Source of the DNA: Nocardiopsis quinghaiensis | GTDB lineage: Bacteria > Actinomycetota > Actinomycetes > Streptosporangiales > Streptosporangiaceae | Length of the DNA stretch: 64,000 nucleotides | Reading direction: 5' to 3' | Assembly (NCBI RefSeq): GCF_008638365.1 | Contig: NZ_VWVU01000005.1 | Location: 186,001 to 250,000, forward strand | Part shown: piece by piece, positions 25,095-32,937 of the stretch | How the letters are laid out: the number at the start of each line of letters is the position of its first letter | Position numbering within the stretch: position 1 is the stretch's first letter | Notes under the pieces: generated by a model | Seen by the model: only the letters and a program-made list of their open reading frames with translations | The model's database searches: none | What the model was told of the DNA's origin: nothing | Translations under genes and position numbers: made by a program

Positions 25095-26495
25095 TCAGGA
25101 ACTCTCTCGCGCCGGGGAGGACCCCCGGCAGTGGTCGGCCGCGAGCACGGCCAGGCCCAGGGCCGGCAGGAGGCCGTTGCCCGCCAGGTAGCCGCCCGCC
25201 CCGTGGCCGGAGATGCCGATGGCCGCGCCGCCGGACGCGTACAGTCCGGCGATGGGCGAGCCGTCCTCGCGCAGCACCCGGGCACTGCCGTCCACGGCCA
25301 GACCCCCCTGGGTGTGGAAGAGCGCGGGCTCGACGCGCACCGCCCGGTAGGGGGCGCGCAGCGGCGCCTCCCAGCTCAGGCGGCCGAACTCGTCGGAAGC
25401 GGTCCCGGCCGCACCGCGGGCGGCCCGGTCCAGGGTCTCGGCGAGCGGGCCGGCGGGGAGTCCGCAGGTCCGGGCGAGCCCGGGCAGGTCCTCTGCCGAG
25501 AGGACCACGCCCTGCTCCACGGTGTCGCGGTAGTCCCCGAAGGCCAGGCACAGCTCGTGCACCCGCTCGTCGAAGACGATCCAGCCGGTGGATCCGGGCT
25601 GGGCGGCGAGGATCGCCGCGTACTCGGAGTAGCCCACGGTCTCGTTCCCGAAGCGGTGGCCCCCGGCGTTGACCAGCACGCCGCCGTGCATGACCGTCGC
25701 CCAGCCGACGAGGGTGCCGGCGCCGCGTGCCAGGGCCGCGTGCCCCTGGTAGGCGTCCAGGTAGCCGGTCGCCGCGCCCAGGTCCGCGCCGATGCGCAGG
25801 GCGTCGCCGCGGGAGTGCTCGCCGCCGTGGTAGACGGCGCCGGCGATCTCGGGCATCAGGTCCTGGACCGCACGGCTGTCGGCCCCGTAACCGTTGCACG
25901 CCAGCAGCAGCGCACGGGTGGGGATCTCCTCCGTTGATCCGTCGGGGTACTCGGCGACCGCCGTACGGACCCGGCCCCCGTGTGTTCCGACCCCCACCAG
26001 ACGGGCCGGCATGAGGAAGTCGATGCGCGGATGCCTCCGTGCCCGGGCCACCAGGTGGTCCAGCAGTTCCGCCCCGGTGCGGGAGGGGACGGTGTGGCAG
26101 CGCGTCACCGAGTGGCCGGGGTAGGCGATGTCGGCGGCCAGTTCCACAGGCAGGTCGAATCCGTCGGCGAGCCAGGTGACGAGTTCGGCGCTGAAGGAGG
26201 TCAGGGCGCCGGCCAGTACCGGATCGGCCTCGCCGTGCGTCTTGGCCGCCACGTCGGCGAGGAAGGTGTCCGCGGAGTCCTCGACACCGGCGGCCCGCTG
26301 CCAGCGGGTCCCGGCTCCGGGGATCATCGCGGTGGACATGGAGGTGTTGTTGCCGCGGCGGAACGCCTCGCTGGCCTCGACCACCAGGACGTCCAGCCCG
26401 GCCTCGGCCGCGCGCAGCGCGCCCGCGAGCCCTCCGCCGGCCCCGGCCACGACCAGGTCCACGGCCGCCTCCTGCGGGTGCTCGGCCGGGTTCAC
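25095..26495 (-). CDS. FAD-dependent dehydrogenase (fumarate reductase/ketosteroid dehydrogenase type)
   Basis: The 466-aa flavoprotein begins with the dinucleotide loop DLVVAGAGGGLAGALRAAEAG and E-rich FAD clamp, has the GNNTSMSTAMIPGAGT segment typical of flavocytochrome c fumarate reductase and 3-ketosteroid 1-dehydrogenase relatives, and a C-terminal FAD segment with GLYASGGAAIGISGHGAGGYLAGNG (split here by its glycine runs). It should oxidise or reduce a carbon-carbon bond next to a carbonyl. GTG 26495 is preceded by GGGAG and overlaps the stop of a 26-codon leader frame. Confidence 0.8.
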   Translation of the reverse strand: MNPAEHPQEAAVDLVVAGAGGGLAGALRAAEAGLDVLVVEASEAFRRGNNTSMSTAMIPGAGTRWQRAAGVEDSADTFLADVAAKTHGEADPVLAGALTSFSAELVTWLADGFDLPVELAADIAYPGHSVTRCHTVPSRTGAELLDHLVARARRHPRIDFLMPARLVGVGTHGGRVRTAVAEYPDGSTEEIPTRALLLACNGYGADSRAVQDLMPEIAGAVYHGGEHSRGDALRIGADLGAATGYLDAYQGHAALARGAGTLVGWATVMHGGVLVNAGGHRFGNETVGYSEYAAILAAQPGSTGWIVFDERVHELCLAFGDYRDTVEQGVVLSAEDLPGLARTCGLPAGPLAETLDRAARGAAGTASDEFGRLSWEAPLRAPYRAVRVEPALFHTQGGLAVDGSARVLREDGSPIAGLYASGGAAIGISGHGAGGYLAGNGLLPALGLAVLAADHCRGSSPARESS

Positions 26496-26572
26496 GGGCG
26501 CACTCCCGCGCGCCCGCCCGGGGCCGGTGTCCACGCGCCCGCGGCGGCCGCCGCTCCGATGAGTTTTCGCAT
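26494..26572 (-). other. Candidate 26-codon leader peptide coupled to the flavin dehydrogenase
   Basis: ATG 26572, preceded by AGGTAGGG, opens a frame of 26 codons (MRKLIGAAAAAGAWTP and a proline/glycine-rich end) whose TGA overlaps the GTG start of the dehydrogenase (GTGA). It may be a translated leader that couples initiation, or chance. Confidence 0.3.
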
Positions 26573-26603
26573 GCCCTACCTTTCGGCACTTGATTGGATC
26601 AGT

Positions 26604-26620
26604 GTTTCGCTTGAAGGAAC
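26604..26620. promoter_or_regulatory. Operator-like repeat GTTTC-N7-GGAAC
   Basis: Arms GTTTC (26604-26608) and GGAAC (26616-26620) match the spacing of the other three copies. It lies before the flavin dehydrogenase operon on the minus strand, within the 428-bp divergent region 26496-26923, which has no gene besides the small leader frame. Confidence 0.5.
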
Positions 26621-26757
26621 AGTACCTTGTCGGTTGAAGATGTCATCAGCCGCACCGGAGCGTCAAGGCTTCCTGGGGTATGCCTGTTCACTGTCGCTGT
26701 CCTAGAGTGTGCCGTCTCATGGCACGCATTGCGGCATGGCTTGATAAGTGGAATCAT

Positions 26758-26774
26758 GTTTCTGTGAGTGAAAC
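26758..26774. promoter_or_regulatory. Operator-like repeat GTTTC-N7-GAAAC
   Basis: A perfect inverted repeat with the same 7-bp spacer, 150 bp before the CoA transferase start. Together with the site at 26604 it places both divergent operons under one presumed regulator. Confidence 0.55.
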
Positions 26775-26923
26775 GAGGAGGCGGCTTCCGCCGTCAGTGA
26801 AGCCAAGGCCGCGGGCCGTGTCCCCGGCACCCGCGGAACCACGGCGAACCCCGTCACCCTGACCGCCCGAAGGCCTCCTCCCGGGAGCTCTCCGGAACCG
26901 CTTACGAACGAATGAGGACCACC

Positions 26924-28156
26924 ATGGTGGACAGTTCCGACACCGGCCGCGCCGGACCGAACCCCCCTCCTGCCCCGGGGGCGCTGAACGACCTCGTGGT
27001 GCTGGACATCGCCACCCTGTTCGCCGGGCCCATGGCGGCCACCATGCTCGGCGACTTCGGCGCCGAGGTGGTCAAGGTCGAACACCCCGACAGGGGCGAC
27101 CCGGTGCGCACCCACGGCGCGGCCAAGGACGGCGTCGGCCTGTGGTGGAAGATGCTCGGCCGCAACAAGAAGTCGGTCGACCTCTACCTCGGGTCGGAGG
27201 AAGGCCGCGAGGCGTTCAAGCAGATGGTCGCCGGAGCCGACGTCGTCATCGAGAACTTCCGTCCCGGGACCCTGGAGCGCTGGGGCCTGGGCTACGACGT
27301 GCTCTCACAGATCAACCCGCGCCTCATCCTGGCCCGCGTCACCGGGTTCGGCCAGTTCGGTCCCTACGCCAAACGCCCGGGGTTCGGCACCCTCGCCGAG
27401 GCTATGAGCGGCTTCGCGGCCATCACCGGAGAACCCGGCGGTCCGCCGACCCTGCCCCCCTTCGGGCTCGCGGACGGCATCGCCGCGCTCACCACGGCCT
27501 ACGCGGTCATGACCGCGGTGCACGCCCGCACGCACACCGGACGCGGCCAGGTGATCGACCTGGCCATCACCGAGCCGATCCTCACCGTCCTGGGACCCCA
27601 GCCCACCGTCTACGACCAGTTGGGCACCGTCCAGCCGCGCCTGGGCAACCGCTCCTCCAACAACGCCCCCCGCAACACCTACCGCACCGCGGACGGGGGC
27701 TGGGTGGCCGTCTCCACCAGCGCCCAGAGCATCGCCGAGCGGGTGATGCGCCTGGTGGGGCGGCCCGAACTGATCGACGAGCCCTGGTTCGCCTCCGGAG
27801 CCGAACGCGCCCTGCACGCCGACGAACTGGACGAGGCGGTCGGAGGGTGGATCGCCCAGCGCGACCGCGCCGAGGTGGTCGCCGCCTTCGAGGAGGCCCA
27901 GGCGGCGGTCGCCCCCGTCTACGACGTCCGGGACGTGTTCCAGGACCCCCAGTTCCAGGCACGGGAGACCATCACCACCGTCGAGGACCCCGAACTGGGC
28001 CCGCTGAGGATGCAGAACGTGCTCTTTCGCCTCTCGGAGACGCCCGGCGCGATCCACACCACCGGCCCGGCCCAGGGCGTCGACACCGCCGAGGTGCTCA
28101 CCCGGTTCGGCGTCGGGTCCGAGGCGGTCGCGCGCATCACCGGGAAGCGGCGTTGA
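26924..28156 (+). CDS. Class III CoA transferase (CaiB/BaiF family)
   Basis: The 410-aa protein has the family opening LVVLDIATLFAGPMAATMLG, the CoA-binding NKKSVDLYLGS, ENFRPGTLERWGLGYD, GFGQFGPYAKRPGFGTLAEA, and Asp184 in GLADGIAAL, which is the position of the aspartyl-CoA intermediate. It moves CoA from a donor such as succinyl-CoA onto an organic acid. The ATG at 26924 has GAGGA at 6 nt; an ATG 12 nt earlier is possible. First gene of a four-gene operon with 4-nt overlaps. Confidence 0.85.
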   Translation: MVDSSDTGRAGPNPPPAPGALNDLVVLDIATLFAGPMAATMLGDFGAEVVKVEHPDRGDPVRTHGAAKDGVGLWWKMLGRNKKSVDLYLGSEEGREAFKQMVAGADVVIENFRPGTLERWGLGYDVLSQINPRLILARVTGFGQFGPYAKRPGFGTLAEAMSGFAAITGEPGGPPTLPPFGLADGIAALTTAYAVMTAVHARTHTGRGQVIDLAITEPILTVLGPQPTVYDQLGTVQPRLGNRSSNNAPRNTYRTADGGWVAVSTSAQSIAERVMRLVGRPELIDEPWFASGAERALHADELDEAVGGWIAQRDRAEVVAAFEEAQAAVAPVYDVRDVFQDPQFQARETITTVEDPELGPLRMQNVLFRLSETPGAIHTTGPAQGVDTAEVLTRFGVGSEAVARITGKRR

Positions 28157-29031
28157 ACGGCCCCGGAACGCGTGCGCGCCCACCGCGCAGCTGGCTCTAC
28201 GTGCCCGCCACCCGGCCCGACCGGGTGGAGAAGGCACTGGCGGGCGAAGCCGAAGCGGTCGTCGTCGACCTGGAGGACGCCGTGCACGCCGCCGCCAAGG
28301 AGTCGGCGCGCGCCTCCGTGCTGGAACTGGTCGCGCGAGCCCGGCGCCCCCTCCACGTGCGGGTCAACGACCTGGCCGGCCCCTGGGGCTTGCACGACCT
28401 GCGGGCCCTGGCACGCGTACCCGTGGCGGGCGTGCGCCTGCCCAAGGTCGAATCCGCCGACCAGGTACTCCGGGCGGTGGACGCCCTGGCCGGCTCGGGC
28501 GGGCCCGTACCGGTCCACGTACTGCTGGAGAGCGCCCTGGGAGTCGAGAACGCCTTCGCCATCGCCACGGCGCACCCGCACGTGGCCGGCGTCTCCCTGG
28601 GCGAGGCCGACCTGCGCGCGAGCCTGCGCACCAACGACGACACCGCCCTGGACTGGGCGCGCTCCCGGGTGGTCAACGCCGCGCGGGCGGCCGACCTGCC
28701 CAGCCCGGTCCAGAGCGTCTACGCCGACGTCGCCGACGAGGACGGGCTGCGCGCCTCCAGCGAGCACGGCCGGGCGATGGGGTTCTTCGGCCGCTCCGTC
28801 ATCCACCCCCGACAGATACCGGCGGTGCACGCCGCCTACACGCCCAGCGCACGCGAACGCCGCGAGGCGGCCGAACTCCTGGCCGGCCTTGAGGCCGCCG
28901 GCACCCGCGGCTCCAGCGCCTTCCTGACCACCGACGGACGCTTCGTCGACCCCGCCGTCGTGCAGGCGGCGCGCGCCGTCCTCGCCTCCGCACCCGGCAC
29001 CGCCCCCGACCACAAGGGAAAGACCCCATGA
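28153..29031 (+). CDS. HpcH/HpaI or citrate-lyase beta-type C-C lyase
   Basis: The 292-aa barrel protein has RSWLYVPATRPDRVEKAL at the start, VVVDLEDAV near residue 36 (magnesium and CoA-ester site), RVNDLAGPWG, HVLLESALGVENAF with the metal-binding Glu, and GFFGRSVIHPRQI near residue 214. This is the CitE-like group, which includes malyl-CoA, beta-methylmalyl-CoA and citramalyl-CoA lyases. It would cleave the 3-hydroxyacyl-CoA made downstream of the CoA transferase. TTG 28153 overlaps the preceding stop (TTGA) and has GGAAG upstream. Confidence 0.82.
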   Translation: MNGPGTRARPPRSWLYVPATRPDRVEKALAGEAEAVVVDLEDAVHAAAKESARASVLELVARARRPLHVRVNDLAGPWGLHDLRALARVPVAGVRLPKVESADQVLRAVDALAGSGGPVPVHVLLESALGVENAFAIATAHPHVAGVSLGEADLRASLRTNDDTALDWARSRVVNAARAADLPSPVQSVYADVADEDGLRASSEHGRAMGFFGRSVIHPRQIPAVHAAYTPSARERREAAELLAGLEAAGTRGSSAFLTTDGRFVDPAVVQAARAVLASAPGTAPDHKGKTP

Positions 29032-29840
29032 CAGACCCACTCCTGGCGGCGGTCCGCCGCGGAGTCCGCACCATCGACCTGGCCCAGCCGCTGTTCACCG
29101 GCATGCCCTCCTCGCCCAACCACCCCGGCTTCCGGATGACACTGATCCGCAGGCACGGCGACATGGTGCGCCCCGACGGCGGCTCGGCCGCCAACGAGCT
29201 CATCATCACCGGAGGACACGTCGGCACCCACGTCGACGCGCTCTCGCACGTGTCGCACCTGGGCTGCCTCAACGGCGGGATCGACGCCGCCGAGGCCACC
29301 GTCAACGGACGCTTCGAGCACCACGGCATCGACCGGATGGAGCCGCTCGTGCGCCGGGGCGTGCTGCTCGACGTGGCCGCCGCCTACGGTGTCGCGTGCC
29401 TGGACCCCGGCTACGGGGTGAGCGCGGCCGACCTGGAGAAGGCCGCCGCCCACGGCGGCGCCGAACCGGGTCCGGGCGACGTCGCCCTCGTCCGTACCGG
29501 CTGGGCCACCCGCTTCGCCGACGCCGCCGCCTACCTGGGCCAGGCCGACGGCGTCCCGGGCCCGACCGAGGAGGCCGGGCACTGGCTGGCCGAGCGCGGG
29601 GTGGCGGCCGCCGGCGCCGACACCACCGCCTTCGAGCAGATCCCCGAGGGCAGGGGGCACAGCGTCCTGCCCGTGCACCGGGTGCTGCTGGTGGAGAACG
29701 GCATCCACATCATCGAGCACATGATGCTGGAGGACCTCTCGCGCGAGGCCGTGGGGGAGTTCGTGTTCGTCCTGAGCCCGCTGAAGATCCTCGGCGGCAC
29801 CGGCTCGCCCGTGCGTCCCCTGGCGGTGGTGGGCGCGTGA
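29028..29840 (+). CDS. Cyclase-family metal-dependent hydrolase (kynurenine formamidase/isatin hydrolase-like)
   Basis: The 270-aa protein contains the metal-binding block GGHVGTHVDALSHV (residues 62-75), the hallmark of the cyclase family that includes bacterial kynurenine formamidase and isatin hydrolase, plus the late ENGIHIIEHMML. It probably hydrolyses an amide or imide bond. Its ATG overlaps the lyase stop (ATGA). A second ring-opening or deformylating step in the pathway is a reasonable guess. Confidence 0.82.
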   Translation: MTDPLLAAVRRGVRTIDLAQPLFTGMPSSPNHPGFRMTLIRRHGDMVRPDGGSAANELIITGGHVGTHVDALSHVSHLGCLNGGIDAAEATVNGRFEHHGIDRMEPLVRRGVLLDVAAAYGVACLDPGYGVSAADLEKAAAHGGAEPGPGDVALVRTGWATRFADAAAYLGQADGVPGPTEEAGHWLAERGVAAAGADTTAFEQIPEGRGHSVLPVHRVLLVENGIHIIEHMMLEDLSREAVGEFVFVLSPLKILGGTGSPVRPLAVVGA

Positions 29841-31237
29841 GCGGCGTGATCGTCACCGCGGCGGAGCTCGCGCACGCCGCCTACACCGAAGGGCTCCCCG
29901 CGGACCTGCGCACCGACGTCTCCCGCCGGGTCCTGGACCTGCTGGGCAACAGCCTGGCCGCGGCCGAGCAGGAGCCCGCCCGCATCGCCGAGGCGGTGGC
30001 CGCCGAATGGGGCGGCGCCCCGGCCGCGACGGCCTTCGGCAGCGGGGCGCGCTACCCCGCCCCGTCCGCGGCGCTGGTCAACGGCACCCTGGCCCACGCC
30101 CTCGACTTCGACGACACCCATCTGCCCTCGGTCCTGCACCCCTCGGCTCCGGTCATCCCCGCCGCCCTGGCCAGTGCGCAGGCGCACGGCCGCTCGGGCG
30201 CCCAACTTCTGGACGCCGCCGGCCTGGGCATCGAACTCGCGGTCCGTCTGGGCATGGCCGGATACGACGAGAAGCTGGGCAACTCGGTCTTCTTCGAACG
30301 CGGCCTGCACGCCACGGCCATCTGCGGAGCGGTGGGCGCCGCGACGGCCTCGGCCCTGCTCCAGGGCCTGGACGCCGCCGGGGTCGCCCACGCCGCCGGG
30401 ATCGCCGCCAGCATGGGATCGGGCATCATCGAGGCCAACCGGACCGGCGGCACCATCAAGCGGGTGCACTGCGGCTGGGCCGCGCACGCCGGTGTCTCGG
30501 CCGCGGACCTGGCCCGGCACGGCCTGACCGGCCCACCGACCGTCGTGGAGGGCCGCTTCGGATTCCTGGAGGCGTTCTGCGGCGACTCCAGCCGGGCCCA
30601 CGACGTCATCAGGGGGTTCACCACCGAGTGGGAGCTGCCCGGTATCTTCTTCAAGCCCTACCCCTGCAACCACTTCACCCACGCCGGCGTCGACGCCGCC
30701 CTGCGGCTGCGCGCCGAGGGCGTGAGGGCGGAGGACGTCACCGATCTGGAACTGGGCGTGCCCTCAGCGGTGCTGCGCACCATCGGCGAACCCGCCGCGG
30801 AGAAGGCCAACCCGCGTTCGGGCTACCACGCCGCCTTCAGCGGCCCCTACACCGTGGCCGCGGCACTGCTGGGCGGCGGCGGCCTGGGGCTCTTCCACGA
30901 GGACTTCACCGACGAGGCCGCCCTCGACCCGGCACGCCTGACCCTGGCCGCCAAGGTCAGGTGCGTACCCGACCCCGAGTGCGACCTGGTCTTCCCCCGC
31001 CAGTTCCCCGCGGTCCTCACCGCGACGCTGCGGGACGGGACGCGCAGGCAGGCCCGGATCTCGGCCAACCGCGGCGGGCCGGACCACCCGCTGTCCGCCG
31101 AGGAGCTGGCGGCCAAGTTCCGCCTCAACGCGCTCCAGCGCGTCCCGGACCCCGACCGGATCGTCGCACTGGTGCGGGCGCTGCCCGGGGCTCCGTCGGT
31201 GGACGCCCTGTGCGCGGAGGCGTCCGGGCGGGGGTGA
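29837..31237 (+). CDS. MmgE/PrpD-family protein (dehydratase, decarboxylase or isomerase)
   Basis: The 466-aa protein has the signature HALDFDDTH at 87-95, then LHPSAPVIPAALA, GLHATAICGAVGAA, GTIKRVHCGWAAHAG and FKPYPCNHFTH. The family covers 2-methylcitrate dehydratase, cis-aconitate decarboxylase and iminodisuccinate epimerase/lyase relatives, so the reaction cannot be fixed, but a step on a substituted tricarboxylate or dicarboxylate is likely. GTG 29837 overlaps the cyclase stop (GTGA). Last gene of the operon. Confidence 0.83.
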   Translation: MSGVIVTAAELAHAAYTEGLPADLRTDVSRRVLDLLGNSLAAAEQEPARIAEAVAAEWGGAPAATAFGSGARYPAPSAALVNGTLAHALDFDDTHLPSVLHPSAPVIPAALASAQAHGRSGAQLLDAAGLGIELAVRLGMAGYDEKLGNSVFFERGLHATAICGAVGAATASALLQGLDAAGVAHAAGIAASMGSGIIEANRTGGTIKRVHCGWAAHAGVSAADLARHGLTGPPTVVEGRFGFLEAFCGDSSRAHDVIRGFTTEWELPGIFFKPYPCNHFTHAGVDAALRLRAEGVRAEDVTDLELGVPSAVLRTIGEPAAEKANPRSGYHAAFSGPYTVAAALLGGGGLGLFHEDFTDEAALDPARLTLAAKVRCVPDPECDLVFPRQFPAVLTATLRDGTRRQARISANRGGPDHPLSAEELAAKFRLNALQRVPDPDRIVALVRALPGAPSVDALCAEASGRG

Positions 31238-31245
31238 GCCGGTGA

Positions 31246-31276
31246 GCGGCCCGTGTCCGGGGAGGGCACGGGCCGC
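31246..31276 (+). terminator. Hairpin after the CoA transferase operon
   Basis: Perfect 10-bp arms (31246-31255 and 31267-31276) around an 11-nt loop, starting 9 nt after the MmgE/PrpD stop. Confidence 0.6.
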
Positions 31277-31477
31277 CTCGGCGAGGGTGCCCCAGAGCAG
31301 GACCGCCGCGACAGCCCCGGCCGTGTCGCTTGCCGTGAATCAGTTGTTCGTTCTCGGCGGTTCGTGTGTGACACCGCCGGATCCGTCGTGCGAATTTTGC
31401 GGGAGGCCCCCCGGCTTCGCAGGACCATCCGGCGCCCGGCACGGCGCTTCGACGCTGAGAGCGAGGAGTTACGGCAT

Positions 31478-32197
31478 ATGGGGGATTTTCTGACCGGGGT
31501 CGAAGGCGGACTCCGTATCGACTGGGCGACGATGCCCACGTACAACACGGTGATGGCGGTCGCGGCGGGGGCCGGGCTGATTTTGGTGGTGGCGCTGGGC
31601 CGTGCGCTGCTGAGCGGTCGGCGGATCGTGCCGGACGGGTGGGCCCTGGCCTTCGGAACGCTGGGTCTGCTGCTGGCGACCACGGGCCTGCACATGACCC
31701 TGACCTGGCCGCTCGCGCCGGGCGGGTTCGCCTTCGACAACATCATCTTCGGTGAGCCGAGCCTGGTGTTCGGTGTACTGCTGCTGGCCGCGGCGTTGTA
31801 CCTGTGGAAGCGCGGTGACGTCCTGACCGGCCACGAGAACCCCGCCGCGCACGTCGTACGGGTGGCGGGTCCCGTGTCGGTACTGGTGTTCGGCATGGGG
31901 TTGGCGTCGTTCGGCATCGCCGCGGCGGGCTGGGTCTTCCAGCTGTTCGCGGCACCGCCGCAGGAACCCGTCTCCGGTGCGTTCAGCGACTACCCGTGGT
32001 TGGAGGCGGCCTTCATCTCCGGGCTCTACGTCCTCGTGGGGGTGGGCGCGGTGCTGTTCCCGTTCGCCCTCAGGTCCCTGAAGTCACGGCTGTGGACCGT
32101 GATCGGCGTCGTGTGGGGACTGGCCGGCATCGTGTTCCTGTTGTTCGGGGCGTTGAACTACTACACGCACATCGGCCTGGTGGTCAACACCATGTGA
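31478..32197 (+). CDS. DUF981 integral membrane protein
   Basis: The 239-aa protein has about six to seven membrane helices and the DUF981 motifs GGFAFDNIIFGEPSLVFG (near residue 86) and LNYYTHIGLVVNTM at the end. Function unknown. ATG 31478 is preceded by GAGGAG at 9 nt. A degraded copy, including part of the leader, sits at 6622-6865, on the far side of the catabolic locus. The 240-bp space before it (31238-31477) has the operon terminator and no gene. Confidence 0.8.
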   Translation: MGDFLTGVEGGLRIDWATMPTYNTVMAVAAGAGLILVVALGRALLSGRRIVPDGWALAFGTLGLLLATTGLHMTLTWPLAPGGFAFDNIIFGEPSLVFGVLLLAAALYLWKRGDVLTGHENPAAHVVRVAGPVSVLVFGMGLASFGIAAAGWVFQLFAAPPQEPVSGAFSDYPWLEAAFISGLYVLVGVGAVLFPFALRSLKSRLWTVIGVVWGLAGIVFLLFGALNYYTHIGLVVNTM

Positions 32198-32319
32198 GCG
32201 TCCGAGGCCGTCCGGGGCCCGCGCCCTGGCGGAGCGGTCATCCCCTGGCGGGGCCGGCCGCTCCGTCGGGGCGCACGGCCCCGTCAGGGGCTGCCGGCGC
32301 GGGAGGCCACAATGGGAGG

Positions 32320-32748
32320 ATGTCGCAGCGCAGACCACGCCACCGCCAGCCCCCGCCCGCGGCCGACGCCGCCGCTCCCTGCCCCTGCGGCGGGTCAGCG
32401 GCCTACCGGGACTGCTGCGGCCGCCTGCACCGGGGAGAGGCCCCGGCGTCCACCGCCGAGCAGCTCATGCGCTCGCGCTACAGCGCCTTCGCCGTCGGCG
32501 ACCGCGACCACCTGCTGCGGACCTGGCATCCCAGCACCCGGCCACGGCGCCTGGACCCGGACCCGGGCACCGAGTGGGTGCGCCTGGAGATCCTGTCCAC
32601 GACCGGCGGCACCCCCTTCCACAGCGAGGGCACGGTCGCCTTCCGCGCGGTGTACCGGGAGAGCGGCCAGGAGGAGGCCCTCGAAGAGCACAGCCGCTTC
32701 GTGCGCCACGAGGGCGCCTGGGTCTACCTCGACGCCCTCCCGGACTGA
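32320..32748 (+). CDS. YchJ-like SEC-C protein (UPF0225)
   Basis: The 142-aa product starts with an Arg/Pro-rich stub and the zinc-binding SEC-C motif CPCGGSAAYRDCCGRLHRG (residues 26-44), followed by STAEQLMRSRYSAFAVGD and a cystatin/NTF2-like fold ending FVRHEGAWVYLD. This is the UPF0225/YchJ family, of unknown function and widely conserved. GGGAGG lies 13 nt before ATG 32320; a nearer GGGAGG abuts the start, so initiation is a little uncertain. Confidence 0.78.
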   Translation: MSQRRPRHRQPPPAADAAAPCPCGGSAAYRDCCGRLHRGEAPASTAEQLMRSRYSAFAVGDRDHLLRTWHPSTRPRRLDPDPGTEWVRLEILSTTGGTPFHSEGTVAFRAVYRESGQEEALEEHSRFVRHEGAWVYLDALPD

Positions 32749-32937
32749 ACCGGACGAGCCCCGGCGACCGGGCCCGGCTCGGCGTTCCGGCGCTCTTCTC
32801 CGATCCGGCGAATGCGGTCGGGTACGGGCCCGGACACACTCCGTCCCGGCGACCAGATAGGAAGGAGGACGCGGACCGCGTCACCTTCACCGGACCCGCC
32901 GCACAGGCCACACGCCCACACGGACACGGAGCGCACC

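Noticed and set aside
23404..26589. 1061-codon minus-strand frame
   Set aside because: It overlaps the amidohydrolase and the flavin dehydrogenase in a different frame and consists of Arg/Gly/Pro-rich sequence without motifs.
26924..28156. Loss of the catalytic Asp in the CoA transferase (RPGFGTLAEA region)
   Set aside because: The active Asp of the family lies about 30 residues later, and Asp184 in GLADGIAAL fits that place, so the enzyme looks intact.
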